DNA of 64,000 nucleotides from Allopusillimonas ginsengisoli (GTDB lineage Bacteria; Pseudomonadota; Gammaproteobacteria; Burkholderiales; Burkholderiaceae_B): NCBI RefSeq assembly GCF_004153455.1, contig NZ_SDQE01000014.1, positions 31,969 through 95,968 on the forward strand. Direction: 5' to 3'. A program made the translations under genes and the position numbers. The notes beneath the pieces were generated by a model that searched no databases, was not told where the DNA came from, and saw only the letters and a program-made list of their open reading frames with translations. Below are positions 17,027-26,038 of the stretch, in pieces. Position 1 is the stretch's first letter. Each line of letters starts with the position of its first letter.

Positions 17027-18451
17027 TCAGGGCTTGAACCCGCCAAACCCCTTGCCCAGGCCCTTGAGCCCTTTCATGCCGCCCATGGACCGCATCATCT
17101 TGGCCATGCCACCTTTTTTCATCTGCTTCATCATGCCCTGCATCTGATCGAATTGCGACAGCAGACGATTCACATCCTGCACGGGCACGCCCGCCCCCGC
17201 CGCGATTCGGCGCTTGCGCGAGGCTTTGAGCAGTTCGGGCTTGGCGCGTTCAGCAGGCGTCATGGAGTTCAGAATGCCTTCCTGGCGACGCAACTGCTTC
17301 TCTGCCTGGCCGCTTTGCAACTGCCCCGCTGCCTGCGCGAACTGGGCAGGCAGCTTTTCAAGCAACGACCCCATATCGCCCATCTTGCGCACCTGCTGCA
17401 ATTGGTCGCGAAAATCATTCAGGTCGAAACGCGAGCCTGACTTCATCTTGGCCGCCAGCTTTTGCGCCTCGGCCACATCGATATTCTTTTGCGCCTGCTC
17501 GACCAGCGACACGATATCGCCCATGCCCAGCACGCGTTGCGCCATCCGCTCGGGATGGAAAGGCTCAAGGCCATCCAGCTTTTCGGACATCCCCACAAAT
17601 TTCAGTGGCTTGCCGGTGACATGCCGCACCGACAGCGCCGCCCCCCCGCGCGCGTCGCCATCCAGCTTGGTCAGCACCACGCCGGTCAATGGCAAGGCGT
17701 CGGCAAAGGCACGCGCCACGTTCACCGCATCCTGACCCTGCATGGCATCGACCACGAACAGCGTCTCGATCGGATGCAGCAAATCATGCAAGGCGCGGAT
17801 CTCGCGCATCATGGCTTCGTCGATACCAAGCCGGCCGGCCGTATCGACAATCAGCACGTCATAGTGATGGCGCTTGGCGTGATCAAGCGCAGCGCGTGCG
17901 ATGTCCTCGGGTTTTTGCGAGGTGTCCGACGGCAGAAAATCCGCATTCACCTGGCCCGCCACCGTCTTCAACTGCTCGATAGCGGCCGGACGATATACGT
18001 CGGCACTGACCACCAGCACTTTCTTTTTACTGGTCTTGCGGCCATTGTGCACATGATGGCCGTCAATCAGCCATTTGGCCAGCTTACCCGTAGTCGTGGT
18101 TTTACCCGCCCCTTGCAGGCCCGCCATCAGGATCACCGCGGGTGGCTGCGACGCCAGGGACAGTTCGCTGGCCTCCGCACCCAGGTCGCCGCCCATCAGC
18201 GCGGTCAGCTCTTTGTGCACCACGCCCACCAGGGCCTGGCCAGGATTCAGGCTGCCCACCACGTCCTGGCCAAGCGCGCGTTCCTTCACGCGCGCCACAA
18301 AATCGCGCACTACCGGCAGCGAGACATCGGCCTCCAGCAGGGCCATGCGCACTTCACGCAGCATCTCCTGCGTATTGGCCTCGGTGAGGCGCGCTTCGCC
18401 TCGCATGGTCTTGACGACCCGCGACAAGCGTTGAGTCAGATTATCGAGCAT
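17027..18451 (-). CDS. ffh: Signal recognition particle protein Ffh
   Basis: 474 residues from MLDNLTQRLSRVVKTMRG; an in-frame extension to 18577 is not conserved and is rejected. The N domain is followed by the GTPase (G1 GLQGAGKTTTTGKLA near residue 108, DTAGRLGIDEAMM, TKLDGDARGG). The methionine-rich M domain ends MQGMMKQMKKGGMAKMMR plus a glycine-lysine tail. Ffh binds 4.5S RNA and signal sequences of nascent membrane proteins and docks with FtsY. It is divergent from the YpjD-like gene. Confidence 0.97.
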   Translation of the reverse strand: MLDNLTQRLSRVVKTMRGEARLTEANTQEMLREVRMALLEADVSLPVVRDFVARVKERALGQDVVGSLNPGQALVGVVHKELTALMGGDLGAEASELSLASQPPAVILMAGLQGAGKTTTTGKLAKWLIDGHHVHNGRKTSKKKVLVVSADVYRPAAIEQLKTVAGQVNADFLPSDTSQKPEDIARAALDHAKRHHYDVLIVDTAGRLGIDEAMMREIRALHDLLHPIETLFVVDAMQGQDAVNVARAFADALPLTGVVLTKLDGDARGGAALSVRHVTGKPLKFVGMSEKLDGLEPFHPERMAQRVLGMGDIVSLVEQAQKNIDVAEAQKLAAKMKSGSRFDLNDFRDQLQQVRKMGDMGSLLEKLPAQFAQAAGQLQSGQAEKQLRRQEGILNSMTPAERAKPELLKASRKRRIAAGAGVPVQDVNRLLSQFDQMQGMMKQMKKGGMAKMMRSMGGMKGLKGLGKGFGGFKP

Positions 18452-18553
18452 AAGAATGTTTCGCTTAAACTGGTGTTTATCGTCTGTAAACCAGACTAAA
18501 ATGATCCGGCCTGGGGCTAGCCCCCCAGCTGTATAACCAAAACCCAGAGGACT

Positions 18554-19402
18554 ATGTCTGCAGGCATTGTATTTCACTTGCTGGCCGCACTGGCGTACGC
18601 CATCCTGGCGTTTGCGCTTTGGCGGCCATTAACCCAGCCCCACAGCAACGCCCAGGTCAAGGCTGGCACTATACGCCGCGTATGCCTGGGCGGCGCCATC
18701 GTACTGCATGGCGTCGGGCTCGCAGAATCCGTCGTTCCCAACCATAGCCTGTTTCTCGGCTGGGCGCTTGCCTTGTCCGCTGCTGTCTGGCTGGGCCTCA
18801 TCGTGTTCTGGCTAGAAAGCCTGGTCATGCGCATCGACGGCCTGTTGCTCATTTTACTCCCCGCCGCCACAGCCACCTGCCTGCTGGCCGGCGCCTTTCC
18901 CGGCGGTCATCTGGTCGATCACGCCAATAACGAATGGCTGCGCATCCACCTGCTTATCGCCCTGATGGCCTACGGCCTGATCACCGTCGCCGCGCTGCAG
19001 GCCATGCTCATGGCCGCGCTGGATCGCCAGCTCCACCGTCCCGTACAGCCCGAAGCCTCCCGCGGCATCCTGGATCGCGCGCTCGACTCCATGCCGCCGC
19101 TGCTCATCCAAGAAGTCCTGCTGTTCAGGCTGATCTGGATAGGCTTTGCCATTCTTACGCTTACCATCATCACAGGCACTGCGGTGTCCATGCGGCTGTC
19201 AGGCAGCTTCATGCCCATGGATCACAAAACGCTCTTCACCCTGCTGTCCTGGTTCACTTTTGGCGGCCTGCTTCTGGGCCGCTACACCCGCGGCTGGCGC
19301 GGGCCAGTTGCCCTACGCTGGACGCTGGTCGGCTTTGCCTTCTTGCTGCTGTCCTATACCGGCAGCCGCTTTGTACTAGACGTCATCTTGCAACGAGGAT
19401 AA
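18554..19402 (+). CDS. CcsA/CcmC-like inner membrane protein (YpjD type)
   Basis: 282 residues with about eight hydrophobic helices and no signal peptide. HLLIALMAYGLITVAALQ and MDHKTLFTLLSWFTFGGLL hold the histidines shared with the cytochrome c assembly (haem-handling) family. The tryptophan-rich WWD signature of true CcsA is absent, as expected for the YpjD branch. YpjD-like genes are widely found next to ffh, as here (103-bp divergent spacing). The function of this branch is poorly defined. Confidence 0.85.
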   Translation: MSAGIVFHLLAALAYAILAFALWRPLTQPHSNAQVKAGTIRRVCLGGAIVLHGVGLAESVVPNHSLFLGWALALSAAVWLGLIVFWLESLVMRIDGLLLILLPAATATCLLAGAFPGGHLVDHANNEWLRIHLLIALMAYGLITVAALQAMLMAALDRQLHRPVQPEASRGILDRALDSMPPLLIQEVLLFRLIWIGFAILTLTIITGTAVSMRLSGSFMPMDHKTLFTLLSWFTFGGLLLGRYTRGWRGPVALRWTLVGFAFLLLSYTGSRFVLDVILQRG

Positions 19403-19403
19403 G

Positions 19404-19658
19404 GTGGGAAAACTTCTTTTTTGGGCTGTTGTCATCATCGGTGGCCTGCTGCTCGCCCGCATTCTCGCCCACAGCAAGGCCAACCGCGCTGCCGAACAAA
19501 CACCGCCCCCAACCCGCGCCTTCCCCAAATCTCAACAGGGAGAATCCATGGTGCAATGCGAGCACTGTGGCATCCACCTGCCGCGCTCCGAGGCCGTGAT
19601 GATAGGCGGCCGCACCTGGTGTAGCCAGGAACATGCGCGCCTGGGCGTCAGGCATTGA
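19404..19658 (+). CDS. PP0621-family small protein
   Basis: 84 residues starting at a GTG one base after the previous stop. An N-terminal membrane helix (LLFWAVVIIGGLLLARILA) leads to a spacer and then a small zinc-ribbon-like module: CEHCGIHLPRSEAV ... TWCSQEH with three Cys and His. This fits the PP0621 family (uncharacterised), found between the YpjD-like gene and ampD in betaproteobacteria. The end overlaps the TTG start of ampD. Confidence 0.8.
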   Translation: MGKLLFWAVVIIGGLLLARILAHSKANRAAEQTPPPTRAFPKSQQGESMVQCEHCGIHLPRSEAVMIGGRTWCSQEHARLGVRH

Positions 19659-20236
19659 ATACACTCACGCTCGACCAGCACGGCTGGCTCAAACCCCGCC
19701 GCCGCGTCACGCATCAGCCCTCCCCCAACCACGATGCCCGACCGCCTGGCGATGAGCCCACCCTTCTCGTTCTGCACAACATCAGCCTGCCACCGGGCAT
19801 CTTCGGCGGCACCGAAGTCGCGGACCTCTTCACCAACCGGCTCGACTACAGCCGCCACCCCTGGCTCGAACGCCTGCGCGGGCTTCGTGTTTCCGCGCAT
19901 TTTTTCGTGCGCCGTGATGGCAGCATCATTCAATTCGTGCCCACTACCCTGCGCGCCTGGCACGCGGGTGTGTCCTGCTTTGAGGGCCGCGAGCGCTGCA
20001 ATGATTTTTCCATCGGCATCGAGCTAGAGGGCACCGACACGCTACCCTATACGAACGACCAGTACGACACCCTGGCCATCCTGGCGCCCGCGCTGCGCGC
20101 CCGCCACCCTCTGCGTGCTGTGCGCGGCCACGAGCATATTGCCCCAGGCCGCAAAACCGATCCCGGCCCTGCCTTTGACTGGCACCGATTCGGCCGCGAC
20201 ACAGGCTGGGCCAGGCGACTGATGCCAGCCTATTGA
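19655..20236 (+). CDS. ampD: 1,6-anhydro-N-acetylmuramyl-L-alanine amidase AmpD
   Basis: 193 residues, cytoplasmic (no signal peptide). Zinc ligands are visible: histidine in VLHNISLPPG (about residue 41), histidine in RAVRGHEHIAPGRKTDPG (about 157) and aspartate near 168. RRDGSIIQFV and WHAGVS are the family's substrate loop. AmpD removes the peptide from anhydro-muropeptides in cell-wall recycling and thereby limits AmpC induction. The start is a TTG overlapping the previous stop (ATTGA), implying coupling. Confidence 0.93.
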   Translation: MNTLTLDQHGWLKPRRRVTHQPSPNHDARPPGDEPTLLVLHNISLPPGIFGGTEVADLFTNRLDYSRHPWLERLRGLRVSAHFFVRRDGSIIQFVPTTLRAWHAGVSCFEGRERCNDFSIGIELEGTDTLPYTNDQYDTLAILAPALRARHPLRAVRGHEHIAPGRKTDPGPAFDWHRFGRDTGWARRLMPAY

Positions 20237-20310
20237 GCGAGGTAGCGCCCTGCTGTGTTCGCGCACCCCGCCAAGGCGGGCATGACGCAGGCCTCGATAA
20301 CGTAGGTCGC

Positions 20311-20353
20311 AAAAAACAGCGATCCCCACGCAGCACATGGCTGGGTGGGGATC
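20311..20353 (-). terminator. Intrinsic terminator of htpG
   Basis: On the minus strand, GATCCCCAC (20353-20345) pairs with GTGGGGATC (20329-20321), followed by GCTG and TTTTTT (20316-20311). It lies just past the htpG stop codon. The loop of 15 nt can pair further (CAGC with GCTG). Confidence 0.85.
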
Positions 20354-20373
20354 AATTCAATCAATTAAGCACA

Positions 20374-22284
20374 TCAGGCCTGTTTGAGCAGCAGCGCATT
20401 GACCCGCTTCACAAAACTCGCCGGATCCGCCAGGCTTGCGCCTTCTGCCAGCATCGCCTGATCCAGCAACAATAGCGACCACTCGCCAAACTCAGCATCG
20501 TCTGCATCCTTGATACGCGCCAACAGCGCATGCTCCGGATTGATTTCCAGGATGGGTTTGACTTCCGGCGCCTCCTGGCCAGCCGCCTGCAGCATGCGCA
20601 GCAAGTGCGGGCTGAGCTCATGCTCGTCCACCACCACGCAAGCCGGCGAATCCACCAGACGGCCCGTCACGCGAACCTCTTTCACCTTATCGCCCAAGGA
20701 TGCCTTCAAGCGCTCGACCAGCGGCTTGAAATGCTCTGCGACTTCGGCCTGATGCTTTTTTTCTTCCTCATCAGACAGTGTGTCCAGATCCAGCCCGCCC
20801 TTGGCAATCGACACCAGCGACTTGCCGTCAAAATCGCGCAAATACGACAGCATCCACTCGTCGACGCGATCAGACAACAGCAGAACCTCCAGCCCCTTCT
20901 TGCGGAAAATCTCCAGATGCGGGCTATTGCTGGCCGCCGCGAACGAATCCGCGCTCACATAGTAGATCTTGTCTTGCCCTTCTTTCATGCGGGACACATA
21001 ATCAGCCAGCGACACCGTTTGAGCGGAGCCCTCGCCCTGTGTCGAGGCAAACCGCAGCAGCTTGGCAATACGCTCCTTGTTGGCCGCATCCTCGCCCACG
21101 CCTTCCTTGATCACCTGACCAAACTGATCCCAGAACGCAGCGTAGTCCTCGGCTTTGTTCTCGGCCATGTCTTCCAGCAACGACAGCACCCGCTTGGCCG
21201 AACCCTCGCGAATCGCACGCACATCGCGGCTTTCTTGAAGAATTTCACGGGAAACGTTCAGCGGCAAGTCTGCGGAATCAATGACTCCGCGCACAAAACG
21301 CAGATACATCGGCAGCAACTGCTCTGCATCGTCCATGATGAAAACGCGCTTTACGTAAAGCTTGACGCCACGGCGACCCTCGCGATCCCACAGATCCATG
21401 GGCGCGCGCTTGGGAATGTACAACAGTTGCGTGTACTCGCTGCGGCCCTCGACCCGATTGTGCGTCCACACCAGCGGATCGTCGAAATCGTGCGCGACGT
21501 GCTTGTAGAACTCCTTGTACTGCTCATCGGTAATGTCAGACTTGGAACGCGTCCACAAGGCATTGGCCTGGTTGACGGTTTCCCACTCATTCGTCTTGAT
21601 CTGCTGCGATTTTTCGCTGTCCCATTCTTCTTTGCGCATCTGAATAGGCAGAGAAATATGGTCTGAATAGCGACGCAGCACCTCGCGCAGGCGCCAGCCA
21701 TCCAGGAAATCATCCTCGCCGTCACGCAGATACAGCGTAACCGAGGTGCCTCGATCCGCCTTCTCGACCGTGGTGACGGAGAATTCGCCTTCGCCGTCCG
21801 ATTCCCACAAGATGGCGTCTGTTTCCGCCACCCCGGCTCTGCGGCTCAACACCGACACTTTCTTGGCAACAATGAACGACGAATAAAAGCCCACCCCGAA
21901 CTGGCCAATCAGCTGCGCATCCTTCTGCTTGTCGCCGGTGAGCTGAGAAAAGAATTCCTTGGTGCCCGAGCGCGCAATCGTACCCAGATTGGCCACCGCC
22001 TCTTCGCGCGACATCCCGATGCCGTTGTCCGAAATCGTTACCGTACGCTGATCCTTGTCGAACTCCACCCGAATGCGGAGATCCGTATCACCCTGAAAAA
22101 GATCCGGATTATCAATCGCTTCGAAGCGAAGCTTGTCGCAGGCATCCGACGCATTCGACACCAGCTCGCGCAGGAAAATCTCCTTGTTGCTGTACAGCGA
22201 GTGAATCATCAGGTGCAGCAATTGCTTGACTTCCGCCTGGAAGCCCAACGTTTCTGAGGCAGATTGTGTATCGGTTTGAGTCAT
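20374..22284 (-). CDS. htpG: Chaperone protein HtpG (Hsp90)
   Basis: 636 residues from [16 protein letters not shown]; an upstream in-frame extension to 22359 is not conserved. The GHKL ATPase motifs are all present: [11 protein letters not shown] near residue 45, [25 protein letters not shown], and GTSVTLYL. The middle domain has NVSREILQ. HtpG is a cytosolic ATP-dependent dimeric chaperone. It is monocistronic and ends at the terminator at 20311-20353. Confidence 0.97.
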   Translation of the reverse strand: MTQTDTQSASETLGFQAEVKQLLHLMIHSLYSNKEIFLRELVSNASDACDKLRFEAIDNPDLFQGDTDLRIRVEFDKDQRTVTISDNGIGMSREEAVANLGTIARSGTKEFFSQLTGDKQKDAQLIGQFGVGFYSSFIVAKKVSVLSRRAGVAETDAILWESDGEGEFSVTTVEKADRGTSVTLYLRDGEDDFLDGWRLREVLRRYSDHISLPIQMRKEEWDSEKSQQIKTNEWETVNQANALWTRSKSDITDEQYKEFYKHVAHDFDDPLVWTHNRVEGRSEYTQLLYIPKRAPMDLWDREGRRGVKLYVKRVFIMDDAEQLLPMYLRFVRGVIDSADLPLNVSREILQESRDVRAIREGSAKRVLSLLEDMAENKAEDYAAFWDQFGQVIKEGVGEDAANKERIAKLLRFASTQGEGSAQTVSLADYVSRMKEGQDKIYYVSADSFAAASNSPHLEIFRKKGLEVLLLSDRVDEWMLSYLRDFDGKSLVSIAKGGLDLDTLSDEEEKKHQAEVAEHFKPLVERLKASLGDKVKEVRVTGRLVDSPACVVVDEHELSPHLLRMLQAAGQEAPEVKPILEINPEHALLARIKDADDAEFGEWSLLLLDQAMLAEGASLADPASFVKRVNALLLKQA

Positions 22285-22535
22285 GTGGCAGTCCGAAATA
22301 AACAAGACAAAAAGGAAAAGACATCGGCCCTGAGGTTGGGCCGATGCTACCGCGACCATTGCCGCGGACGACTATCCTGCTACATGGGGCCACCTGCCGG
22401 CGATTTCAAGCGGTAGAAGTGCGGGGGCAGTCTTTTTTTAGCCTGATGACCCACGCACCCGGTGCCAGTCGGCCCTTTCCGCCGAGCTTTCGCCTGGGAA
22501 CAAGCTTTTTAGTCTCGCGAACGCACGCGATTGGC

Positions 22536-23507
22536 TTACATCTGTAAGTTGGCCGCCTTAACAATCTCGCCCCAACGCTGGTATTCGGATGCGGACAACT
22601 GCCCAAGCGCTTCCGACGTCGAGCCCTCTGGACTGAAGCCGGCATTCTCCAGCACCGTTTTCACCTCATCCGAGGCCAAGGCCTCGCCGAATGCCTGGTT
22701 GAGCTTGCTCACGGCATCGGCAGACATACCCGCCGGCCCGTATAAAGCAAACCACGGATCCACCGCATACCCCTGCACGCCCGCCTCGGCGATCGTCGGC
22801 ACATCGGGAAGCTGAGGATTGCGCTTGGCGCCCGCTACCGCCAGCGCCTTCAGCTTGCCCGCCTTGATATGAGGCAGCGACGCAGGCAGATTATCGAACA
22901 TCACCTGAATCTGCCCGCCCATCATGTCTGTCAGCGCTGGCGCGCTACCTTTGTAGGCGACATGCTCCAGATTCGTACCCGTCATCTGCCCAAACAGCAC
23001 GCCCGCCAGATGCATGGAAGTGCCTGTACCCGCCGCGCCGTAGATCAAGCCGGGATGCTGCTTGGCATACGCCACAAACTCCTGCACGTTATTGACCGGC
23101 ACGGAAGGATTCACCTCCAGCACAATCGTTGACGTACCCAGCATCACAATCGGCGTGAAGTCCTTGGTAGGATCGAACTTCATCTCCTTATACAGATGTG
23201 GATTCACCGCATTCGTCGAGATCGCCCCCATCCCTACCGTGTAGCCATCCGGCTTGGCCTGCGCCACTTCAGCCATCCCGATGTTGCCGCCCGCACCGGG
23301 CTTGTTCTGCACAATGACCGGCTGGCCCAATTCCTCTGACACCTTCTTGCCCACGGTGCGGGCCACCAGATCCGTTGTCCCGCCTGGGGCGTAGGGGACA
23401 ATAAACTTGACGGGCTCTGTCGGAAACGTCGCGGCCAGCGCGGGACCTGCCAGGGCCGAAAGGGTCAGGGTGAGGAGGGTGAGCGGAATTGTCTTGGGAA
23501 TAGCCAT
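22536..23507 (-). CDS. Bug-family tripartite tricarboxylate transporter receptor
   Basis: 323 residues with a cleavable signal (hydrophobic residues 9-24, ending ALAATFP). FIVPYAPGGTTDLVARTVG is the first ligand loop of the Bug/TctC fold, and GAAGTGTSMHLAGVLF with HVAYKGSAPALTDMMGGQ is the second. In Bordetella-type genomes such receptors are many and often lack adjacent TctAB membrane genes, as here. The ligand is probably a carboxylic acid or amide; not predictable. It may be regulated by the LacI gene upstream (84 bp, same strand). Confidence 0.92.
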   Translation of the reverse strand: MAIPKTIPLTLLTLTLSALAGPALAATFPTEPVKFIVPYAPGGTTDLVARTVGKKVSEELGQPVIVQNKPGAGGNIGMAEVAQAKPDGYTVGMGAISTNAVNPHLYKEMKFDPTKDFTPIVMLGTSTIVLEVNPSVPVNNVQEFVAYAKQHPGLIYGAAGTGTSMHLAGVLFGQMTGTNLEHVAYKGSAPALTDMMGGQIQVMFDNLPASLPHIKAGKLKALAVAGAKRNPQLPDVPTIAEAGVQGYAVDPWFALYGPAGMSADAVSKLNQAFGEALASDEVKTVLENAGFSPEGSTSEALGQLSASEYQRWGEIVKAANLQM

Positions 23508-23590
23508 GGGATGTCTCCTGTCATGTTGATGTCAGACATCCCGGATATTACCGAATATGCGCGTCAAGACGCCAGACGGCGCTGAGCATA

Positions 23591-24604
23591 TCATGCTGTG
23601 CGGCGTCGTATTATCTCGTAACCCACATCTATCTTCTGCATTTCTTTCTGATCATAGTCGTCGTGGTTCAGAATAAGCTGGGCTGCCAGCTCACCGATCT
23701 CGAACCCGGGGATTCGAACCGTCGTCAAACCTACACCGAATTCATTGGCAAACTCAAAATCACCGAAGCCTGCGATGGCAATGTCGTCCGGCACCTTCAA
23801 GCCTCTGCGCTGCGCCTCGCTGAGCGCCCCAAGTGCCAATGTATCGCTTGCGCAAAATACCGCATCGGTATCCGGCCACTGCTCGATCAGTGCTGCGAAT
23901 TCCTGGGCACCGCGCTCCGAATTATTCGGCCCCTTCTTTGTGTCTGCAATTTTGCGAAAAACACCACTGCCAAACTCGCGGCATGCTGCCTGATAGCCGA
24001 TGAATCGCTGCCGCGAGCGAATACTGGTCTTGGAGTTTCCAACAAACCCCACGCGCCGATACGACAGCTCGTGCAAAAAACGCACCATCGCGAAGCCCGC
24101 GTCATGATTCGAAAACCCGACCGCATGATGCTGCGCAACCTTTGGCAACTCCCAAACCTCGACTACGGGTATGCCGCAGCCTTGCAATAAAGCGTCTGCT
24201 TCGCGGGTATGGTGAGTACTGGTCAGCACCAGCCCAGCCGGTCTGCGTCTAAGCATGGTGGCGATGAAGTCCTCTTCCTTCCCGCTCGAATAATCCGTGC
24301 ATGCAAACAAAAGCTGGTGATTCGCCGCCCGCAACCTCGTGGACAGGCCATCGATGGTGGACGTGAAAGCTGAGCCGGTCAAGGTGGGAATAAGCGCTGC
24401 CACGGACCGATTTTGCCGCGATGATAAGTCACCTGCGCCTTCATTCGGTACATATCCCAACCGGTCGATAACCGCCTGGATTTTCGCCCTTGTTTCGGCC
24501 GCGACTTTCTCGGGCGTGCGAATGACACGGGAAACAGTGATGGTGGATACTCGCGCTTCCTGGGCAACCTCGGCCATCGTGACCCAGCGTCTATGCTCCC
24601 TCAT
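23591..24604 (-). CDS. LacI-family repressor (GntR-like branch)
   Basis: 337 residues. The N-terminal HTH reads TMAEVAQEARVSTITVSRVI with the hinge helix GYVPNEGAGDLSSRQ. The periplasmic-binding-like effector domain follows (residues 65-335; NRSVAALIPTLTGSAF, CASDTLALGALSEAQRRG). The VSxxTVSRVI recognition helix is of the gluconate-repressor style. It is divergent from the enolase-superfamily gene at 24766; a palindromic operator at 24708-24725 lies between them. It likely responds to a sugar acid and represses the 24766-31012 cluster. Confidence 0.9.
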   Translation of the reverse strand: MREHRRWVTMAEVAQEARVSTITVSRVIRTPEKVAAETRAKIQAVIDRLGYVPNEGAGDLSSRQNRSVAALIPTLTGSAFTSTIDGLSTRLRAANHQLLFACTDYSSGKEEDFIATMLRRRPAGLVLTSTHHTREADALLQGCGIPVVEVWELPKVAQHHAVGFSNHDAGFAMVRFLHELSYRRVGFVGNSKTSIRSRQRFIGYQAACREFGSGVFRKIADTKKGPNNSERGAQEFAALIEQWPDTDAVFCASDTLALGALSEAQRRGLKVPDDIAIAGFGDFEFANEFGVGLTTVRIPGFEIGELAAQLILNHDDYDQKEMQKIDVGYEIIRRRTA

Positions 24605-24682
24605 ATTGTTCTTAGCTCAATGGTGGTTCGTATATTTGCCATGATACCTGCCTGACCTGTTTTCGAATCATGCTATTATGCA

Positions 24683-24725
24683 TTGACATTCTTGTTTTTC
24701 GTCTGTTAATGTTAACGATAACATT
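24683..24725 (+). promoter_or_regulatory. Promoter with LacI-type operator for the sugar-acid cluster
   Basis: TTGACA (24683-24688) is followed after 17 bp by TTAATG, a plausible -10. AATGTTAACGATAACATT (24708-24725) is an 18-bp palindrome with only the two bases flanking the central CG unmatched, and with the CG centre typical of LacI-family operators. It overlaps the -10 box, so a bound repressor would block RNA polymerase. Confidence 0.7.
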
Positions 24726-24765
24726 TTAACAAAGAACTTCGCTCAGACGAACAACAGGAGACAAC

Positions 24766-25929
24766 ATGAAGATCACGAAGGTCGATGCGATCCACGCTGG
24801 CCAGTTTTTATTCGTCAGAGTCGAAACCGACTCCGGTATTCATGGCGTTGGGGAAGCAGGAGCCTGGGGGCATATCGAAGCATCGAAGACTGCCGTCGAA
24901 AAATTTGCTACCTACCTCGTTGGAAAAGACCCCTTCCCGATCGAGCACCACTGGAATGTGATGCATCGGTACTCCTATTTTCAGGGACATGCCATCAACG
25001 GCGCCATTGCCGCTATTGATATCGCCTTGTGGGACATCAAGGGCAAGGCGCTCAATGTACCCGTATATGAACTGCTGGGCGGTGCCACGCGAAAAAGCGC
25101 CCGCGTCTATGGCCATGTCTACGAAAAAACCATCGAAGGCGTAATCCGCGAACTCAAAACCCGGAAAGAACAGGGATTCACCGCAGTCGGACACATCAAT
25201 CCTTTTCTCGATGAGGGTGAAGATCAGGTTTACTTCAAGCCGCACATCGCAAAAATGCGCGATGCCATCGACAACGTCGGTCGCATGCGCGAGGCTGCCG
25301 GCCACAAAATGGATCTTTGCATTGAAATCCATCGCCGCCTGACCCCGGCCGAGGCTATCGTCTTTGCCCAGGGCATCGAACAGTTTCATCCAATGTTCAT
25401 CGAAGATCCGATGCGGTATGAAGATGCTGCCTCCATGGCGCGCATTGCAGACAAAATCCGCATTCCGATTGCGACCGGCGAACGCTTCACGAATATCTAT
25501 GAATTTCAGGCACTGCTCAGCCGCAATGCCGTTGAATATGCCCGCGTTGACCTGTGCCTATGCGGCGGCATCACTGGTGGCCGCAAAGTAGCTGCCATGG
25601 CTGAGGCACATAACGTGATGGTGGTACCCCACAACCCCTTGTCCCCCATAGGCCTGGCCGCATGCCTGCAGCTAGACGCGGCCATTCCGAACTTTGCGTT
25701 GCAGGAATATTCAACCGGCTTCGAAGCCAATGTGATGGTCTCTCAGACACAGCATCTGGGAAGCGATGTCGTGGACCACGTTCCGCTTCCCGAGAATGGC
25801 TTTGTGCAGATTCCATCCACGCCAGGCATTGGCATTGATCTTATCGAGGATCCAGTTTCCGTGCGCCCGCCACTGAGCAAGCCCGTGCTGATGCGCATGC
25901 ACAAAGACGGTTCACCCGTCGATCAGTAA
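24766..25929 (+). CDS. Enolase-superfamily (MR/MLE) dehydratase, galactonate-dehydratase-like
   Basis: 387 residues. The capping domain comes first (HGVGEAGAWGHI; YFQGHAINGAIAAIDIALWD). The barrel follows with metal ligands in IEIHRR, FIEDPMRYED and ATGERF, and the catalytic histidine in VVPHNPLSPIGLA. The pattern matches the DgoD group (D-x-H, E, E, H). The first ligand is glutamate where DgoD has aspartate, which may be a different acid-sugar specificity. These Mg2+ enzymes dehydrate aldonic or uronic acids to 2-keto-3-deoxy acids. It heads the LacI-controlled cluster. Confidence 0.87.
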   Translation: MKITKVDAIHAGQFLFVRVETDSGIHGVGEAGAWGHIEASKTAVEKFATYLVGKDPFPIEHHWNVMHRYSYFQGHAINGAIAAIDIALWDIKGKALNVPVYELLGGATRKSARVYGHVYEKTIEGVIRELKTRKEQGFTAVGHINPFLDEGEDQVYFKPHIAKMRDAIDNVGRMREAAGHKMDLCIEIHRRLTPAEAIVFAQGIEQFHPMFIEDPMRYEDAASMARIADKIRIPIATGERFTNIYEFQALLSRNAVEYARVDLCLCGGITGGRKVAAMAEAHNVMVVPHNPLSPIGLAACLQLDAAIPNFALQEYSTGFEANVMVSQTQHLGSDVVDHVPLPENGFVQIPSTPGIGIDLIEDPVSVRPPLSKPVLMRMHKDGSPVDQ

Positions 25930-26038
25930 GCCTCCTGAGACGCAGCGGCGGCCTCCCCGCCGCCCGCCTGGAAACTCTCGTTGAAAAATGTATGGCCTTC
26001 CTACGGCCACGTATACCGAAATACGACTAAGGCACTGA

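Noticed and set aside
17462..18499. 345-codon plus-strand open frame
   Set aside because: Lies antisense to ffh; composition effect of GC-rich codons, no family.
20530..21666. 378-codon plus-strand open frame
   Set aside because: Antisense to htpG; no recognisable protein.
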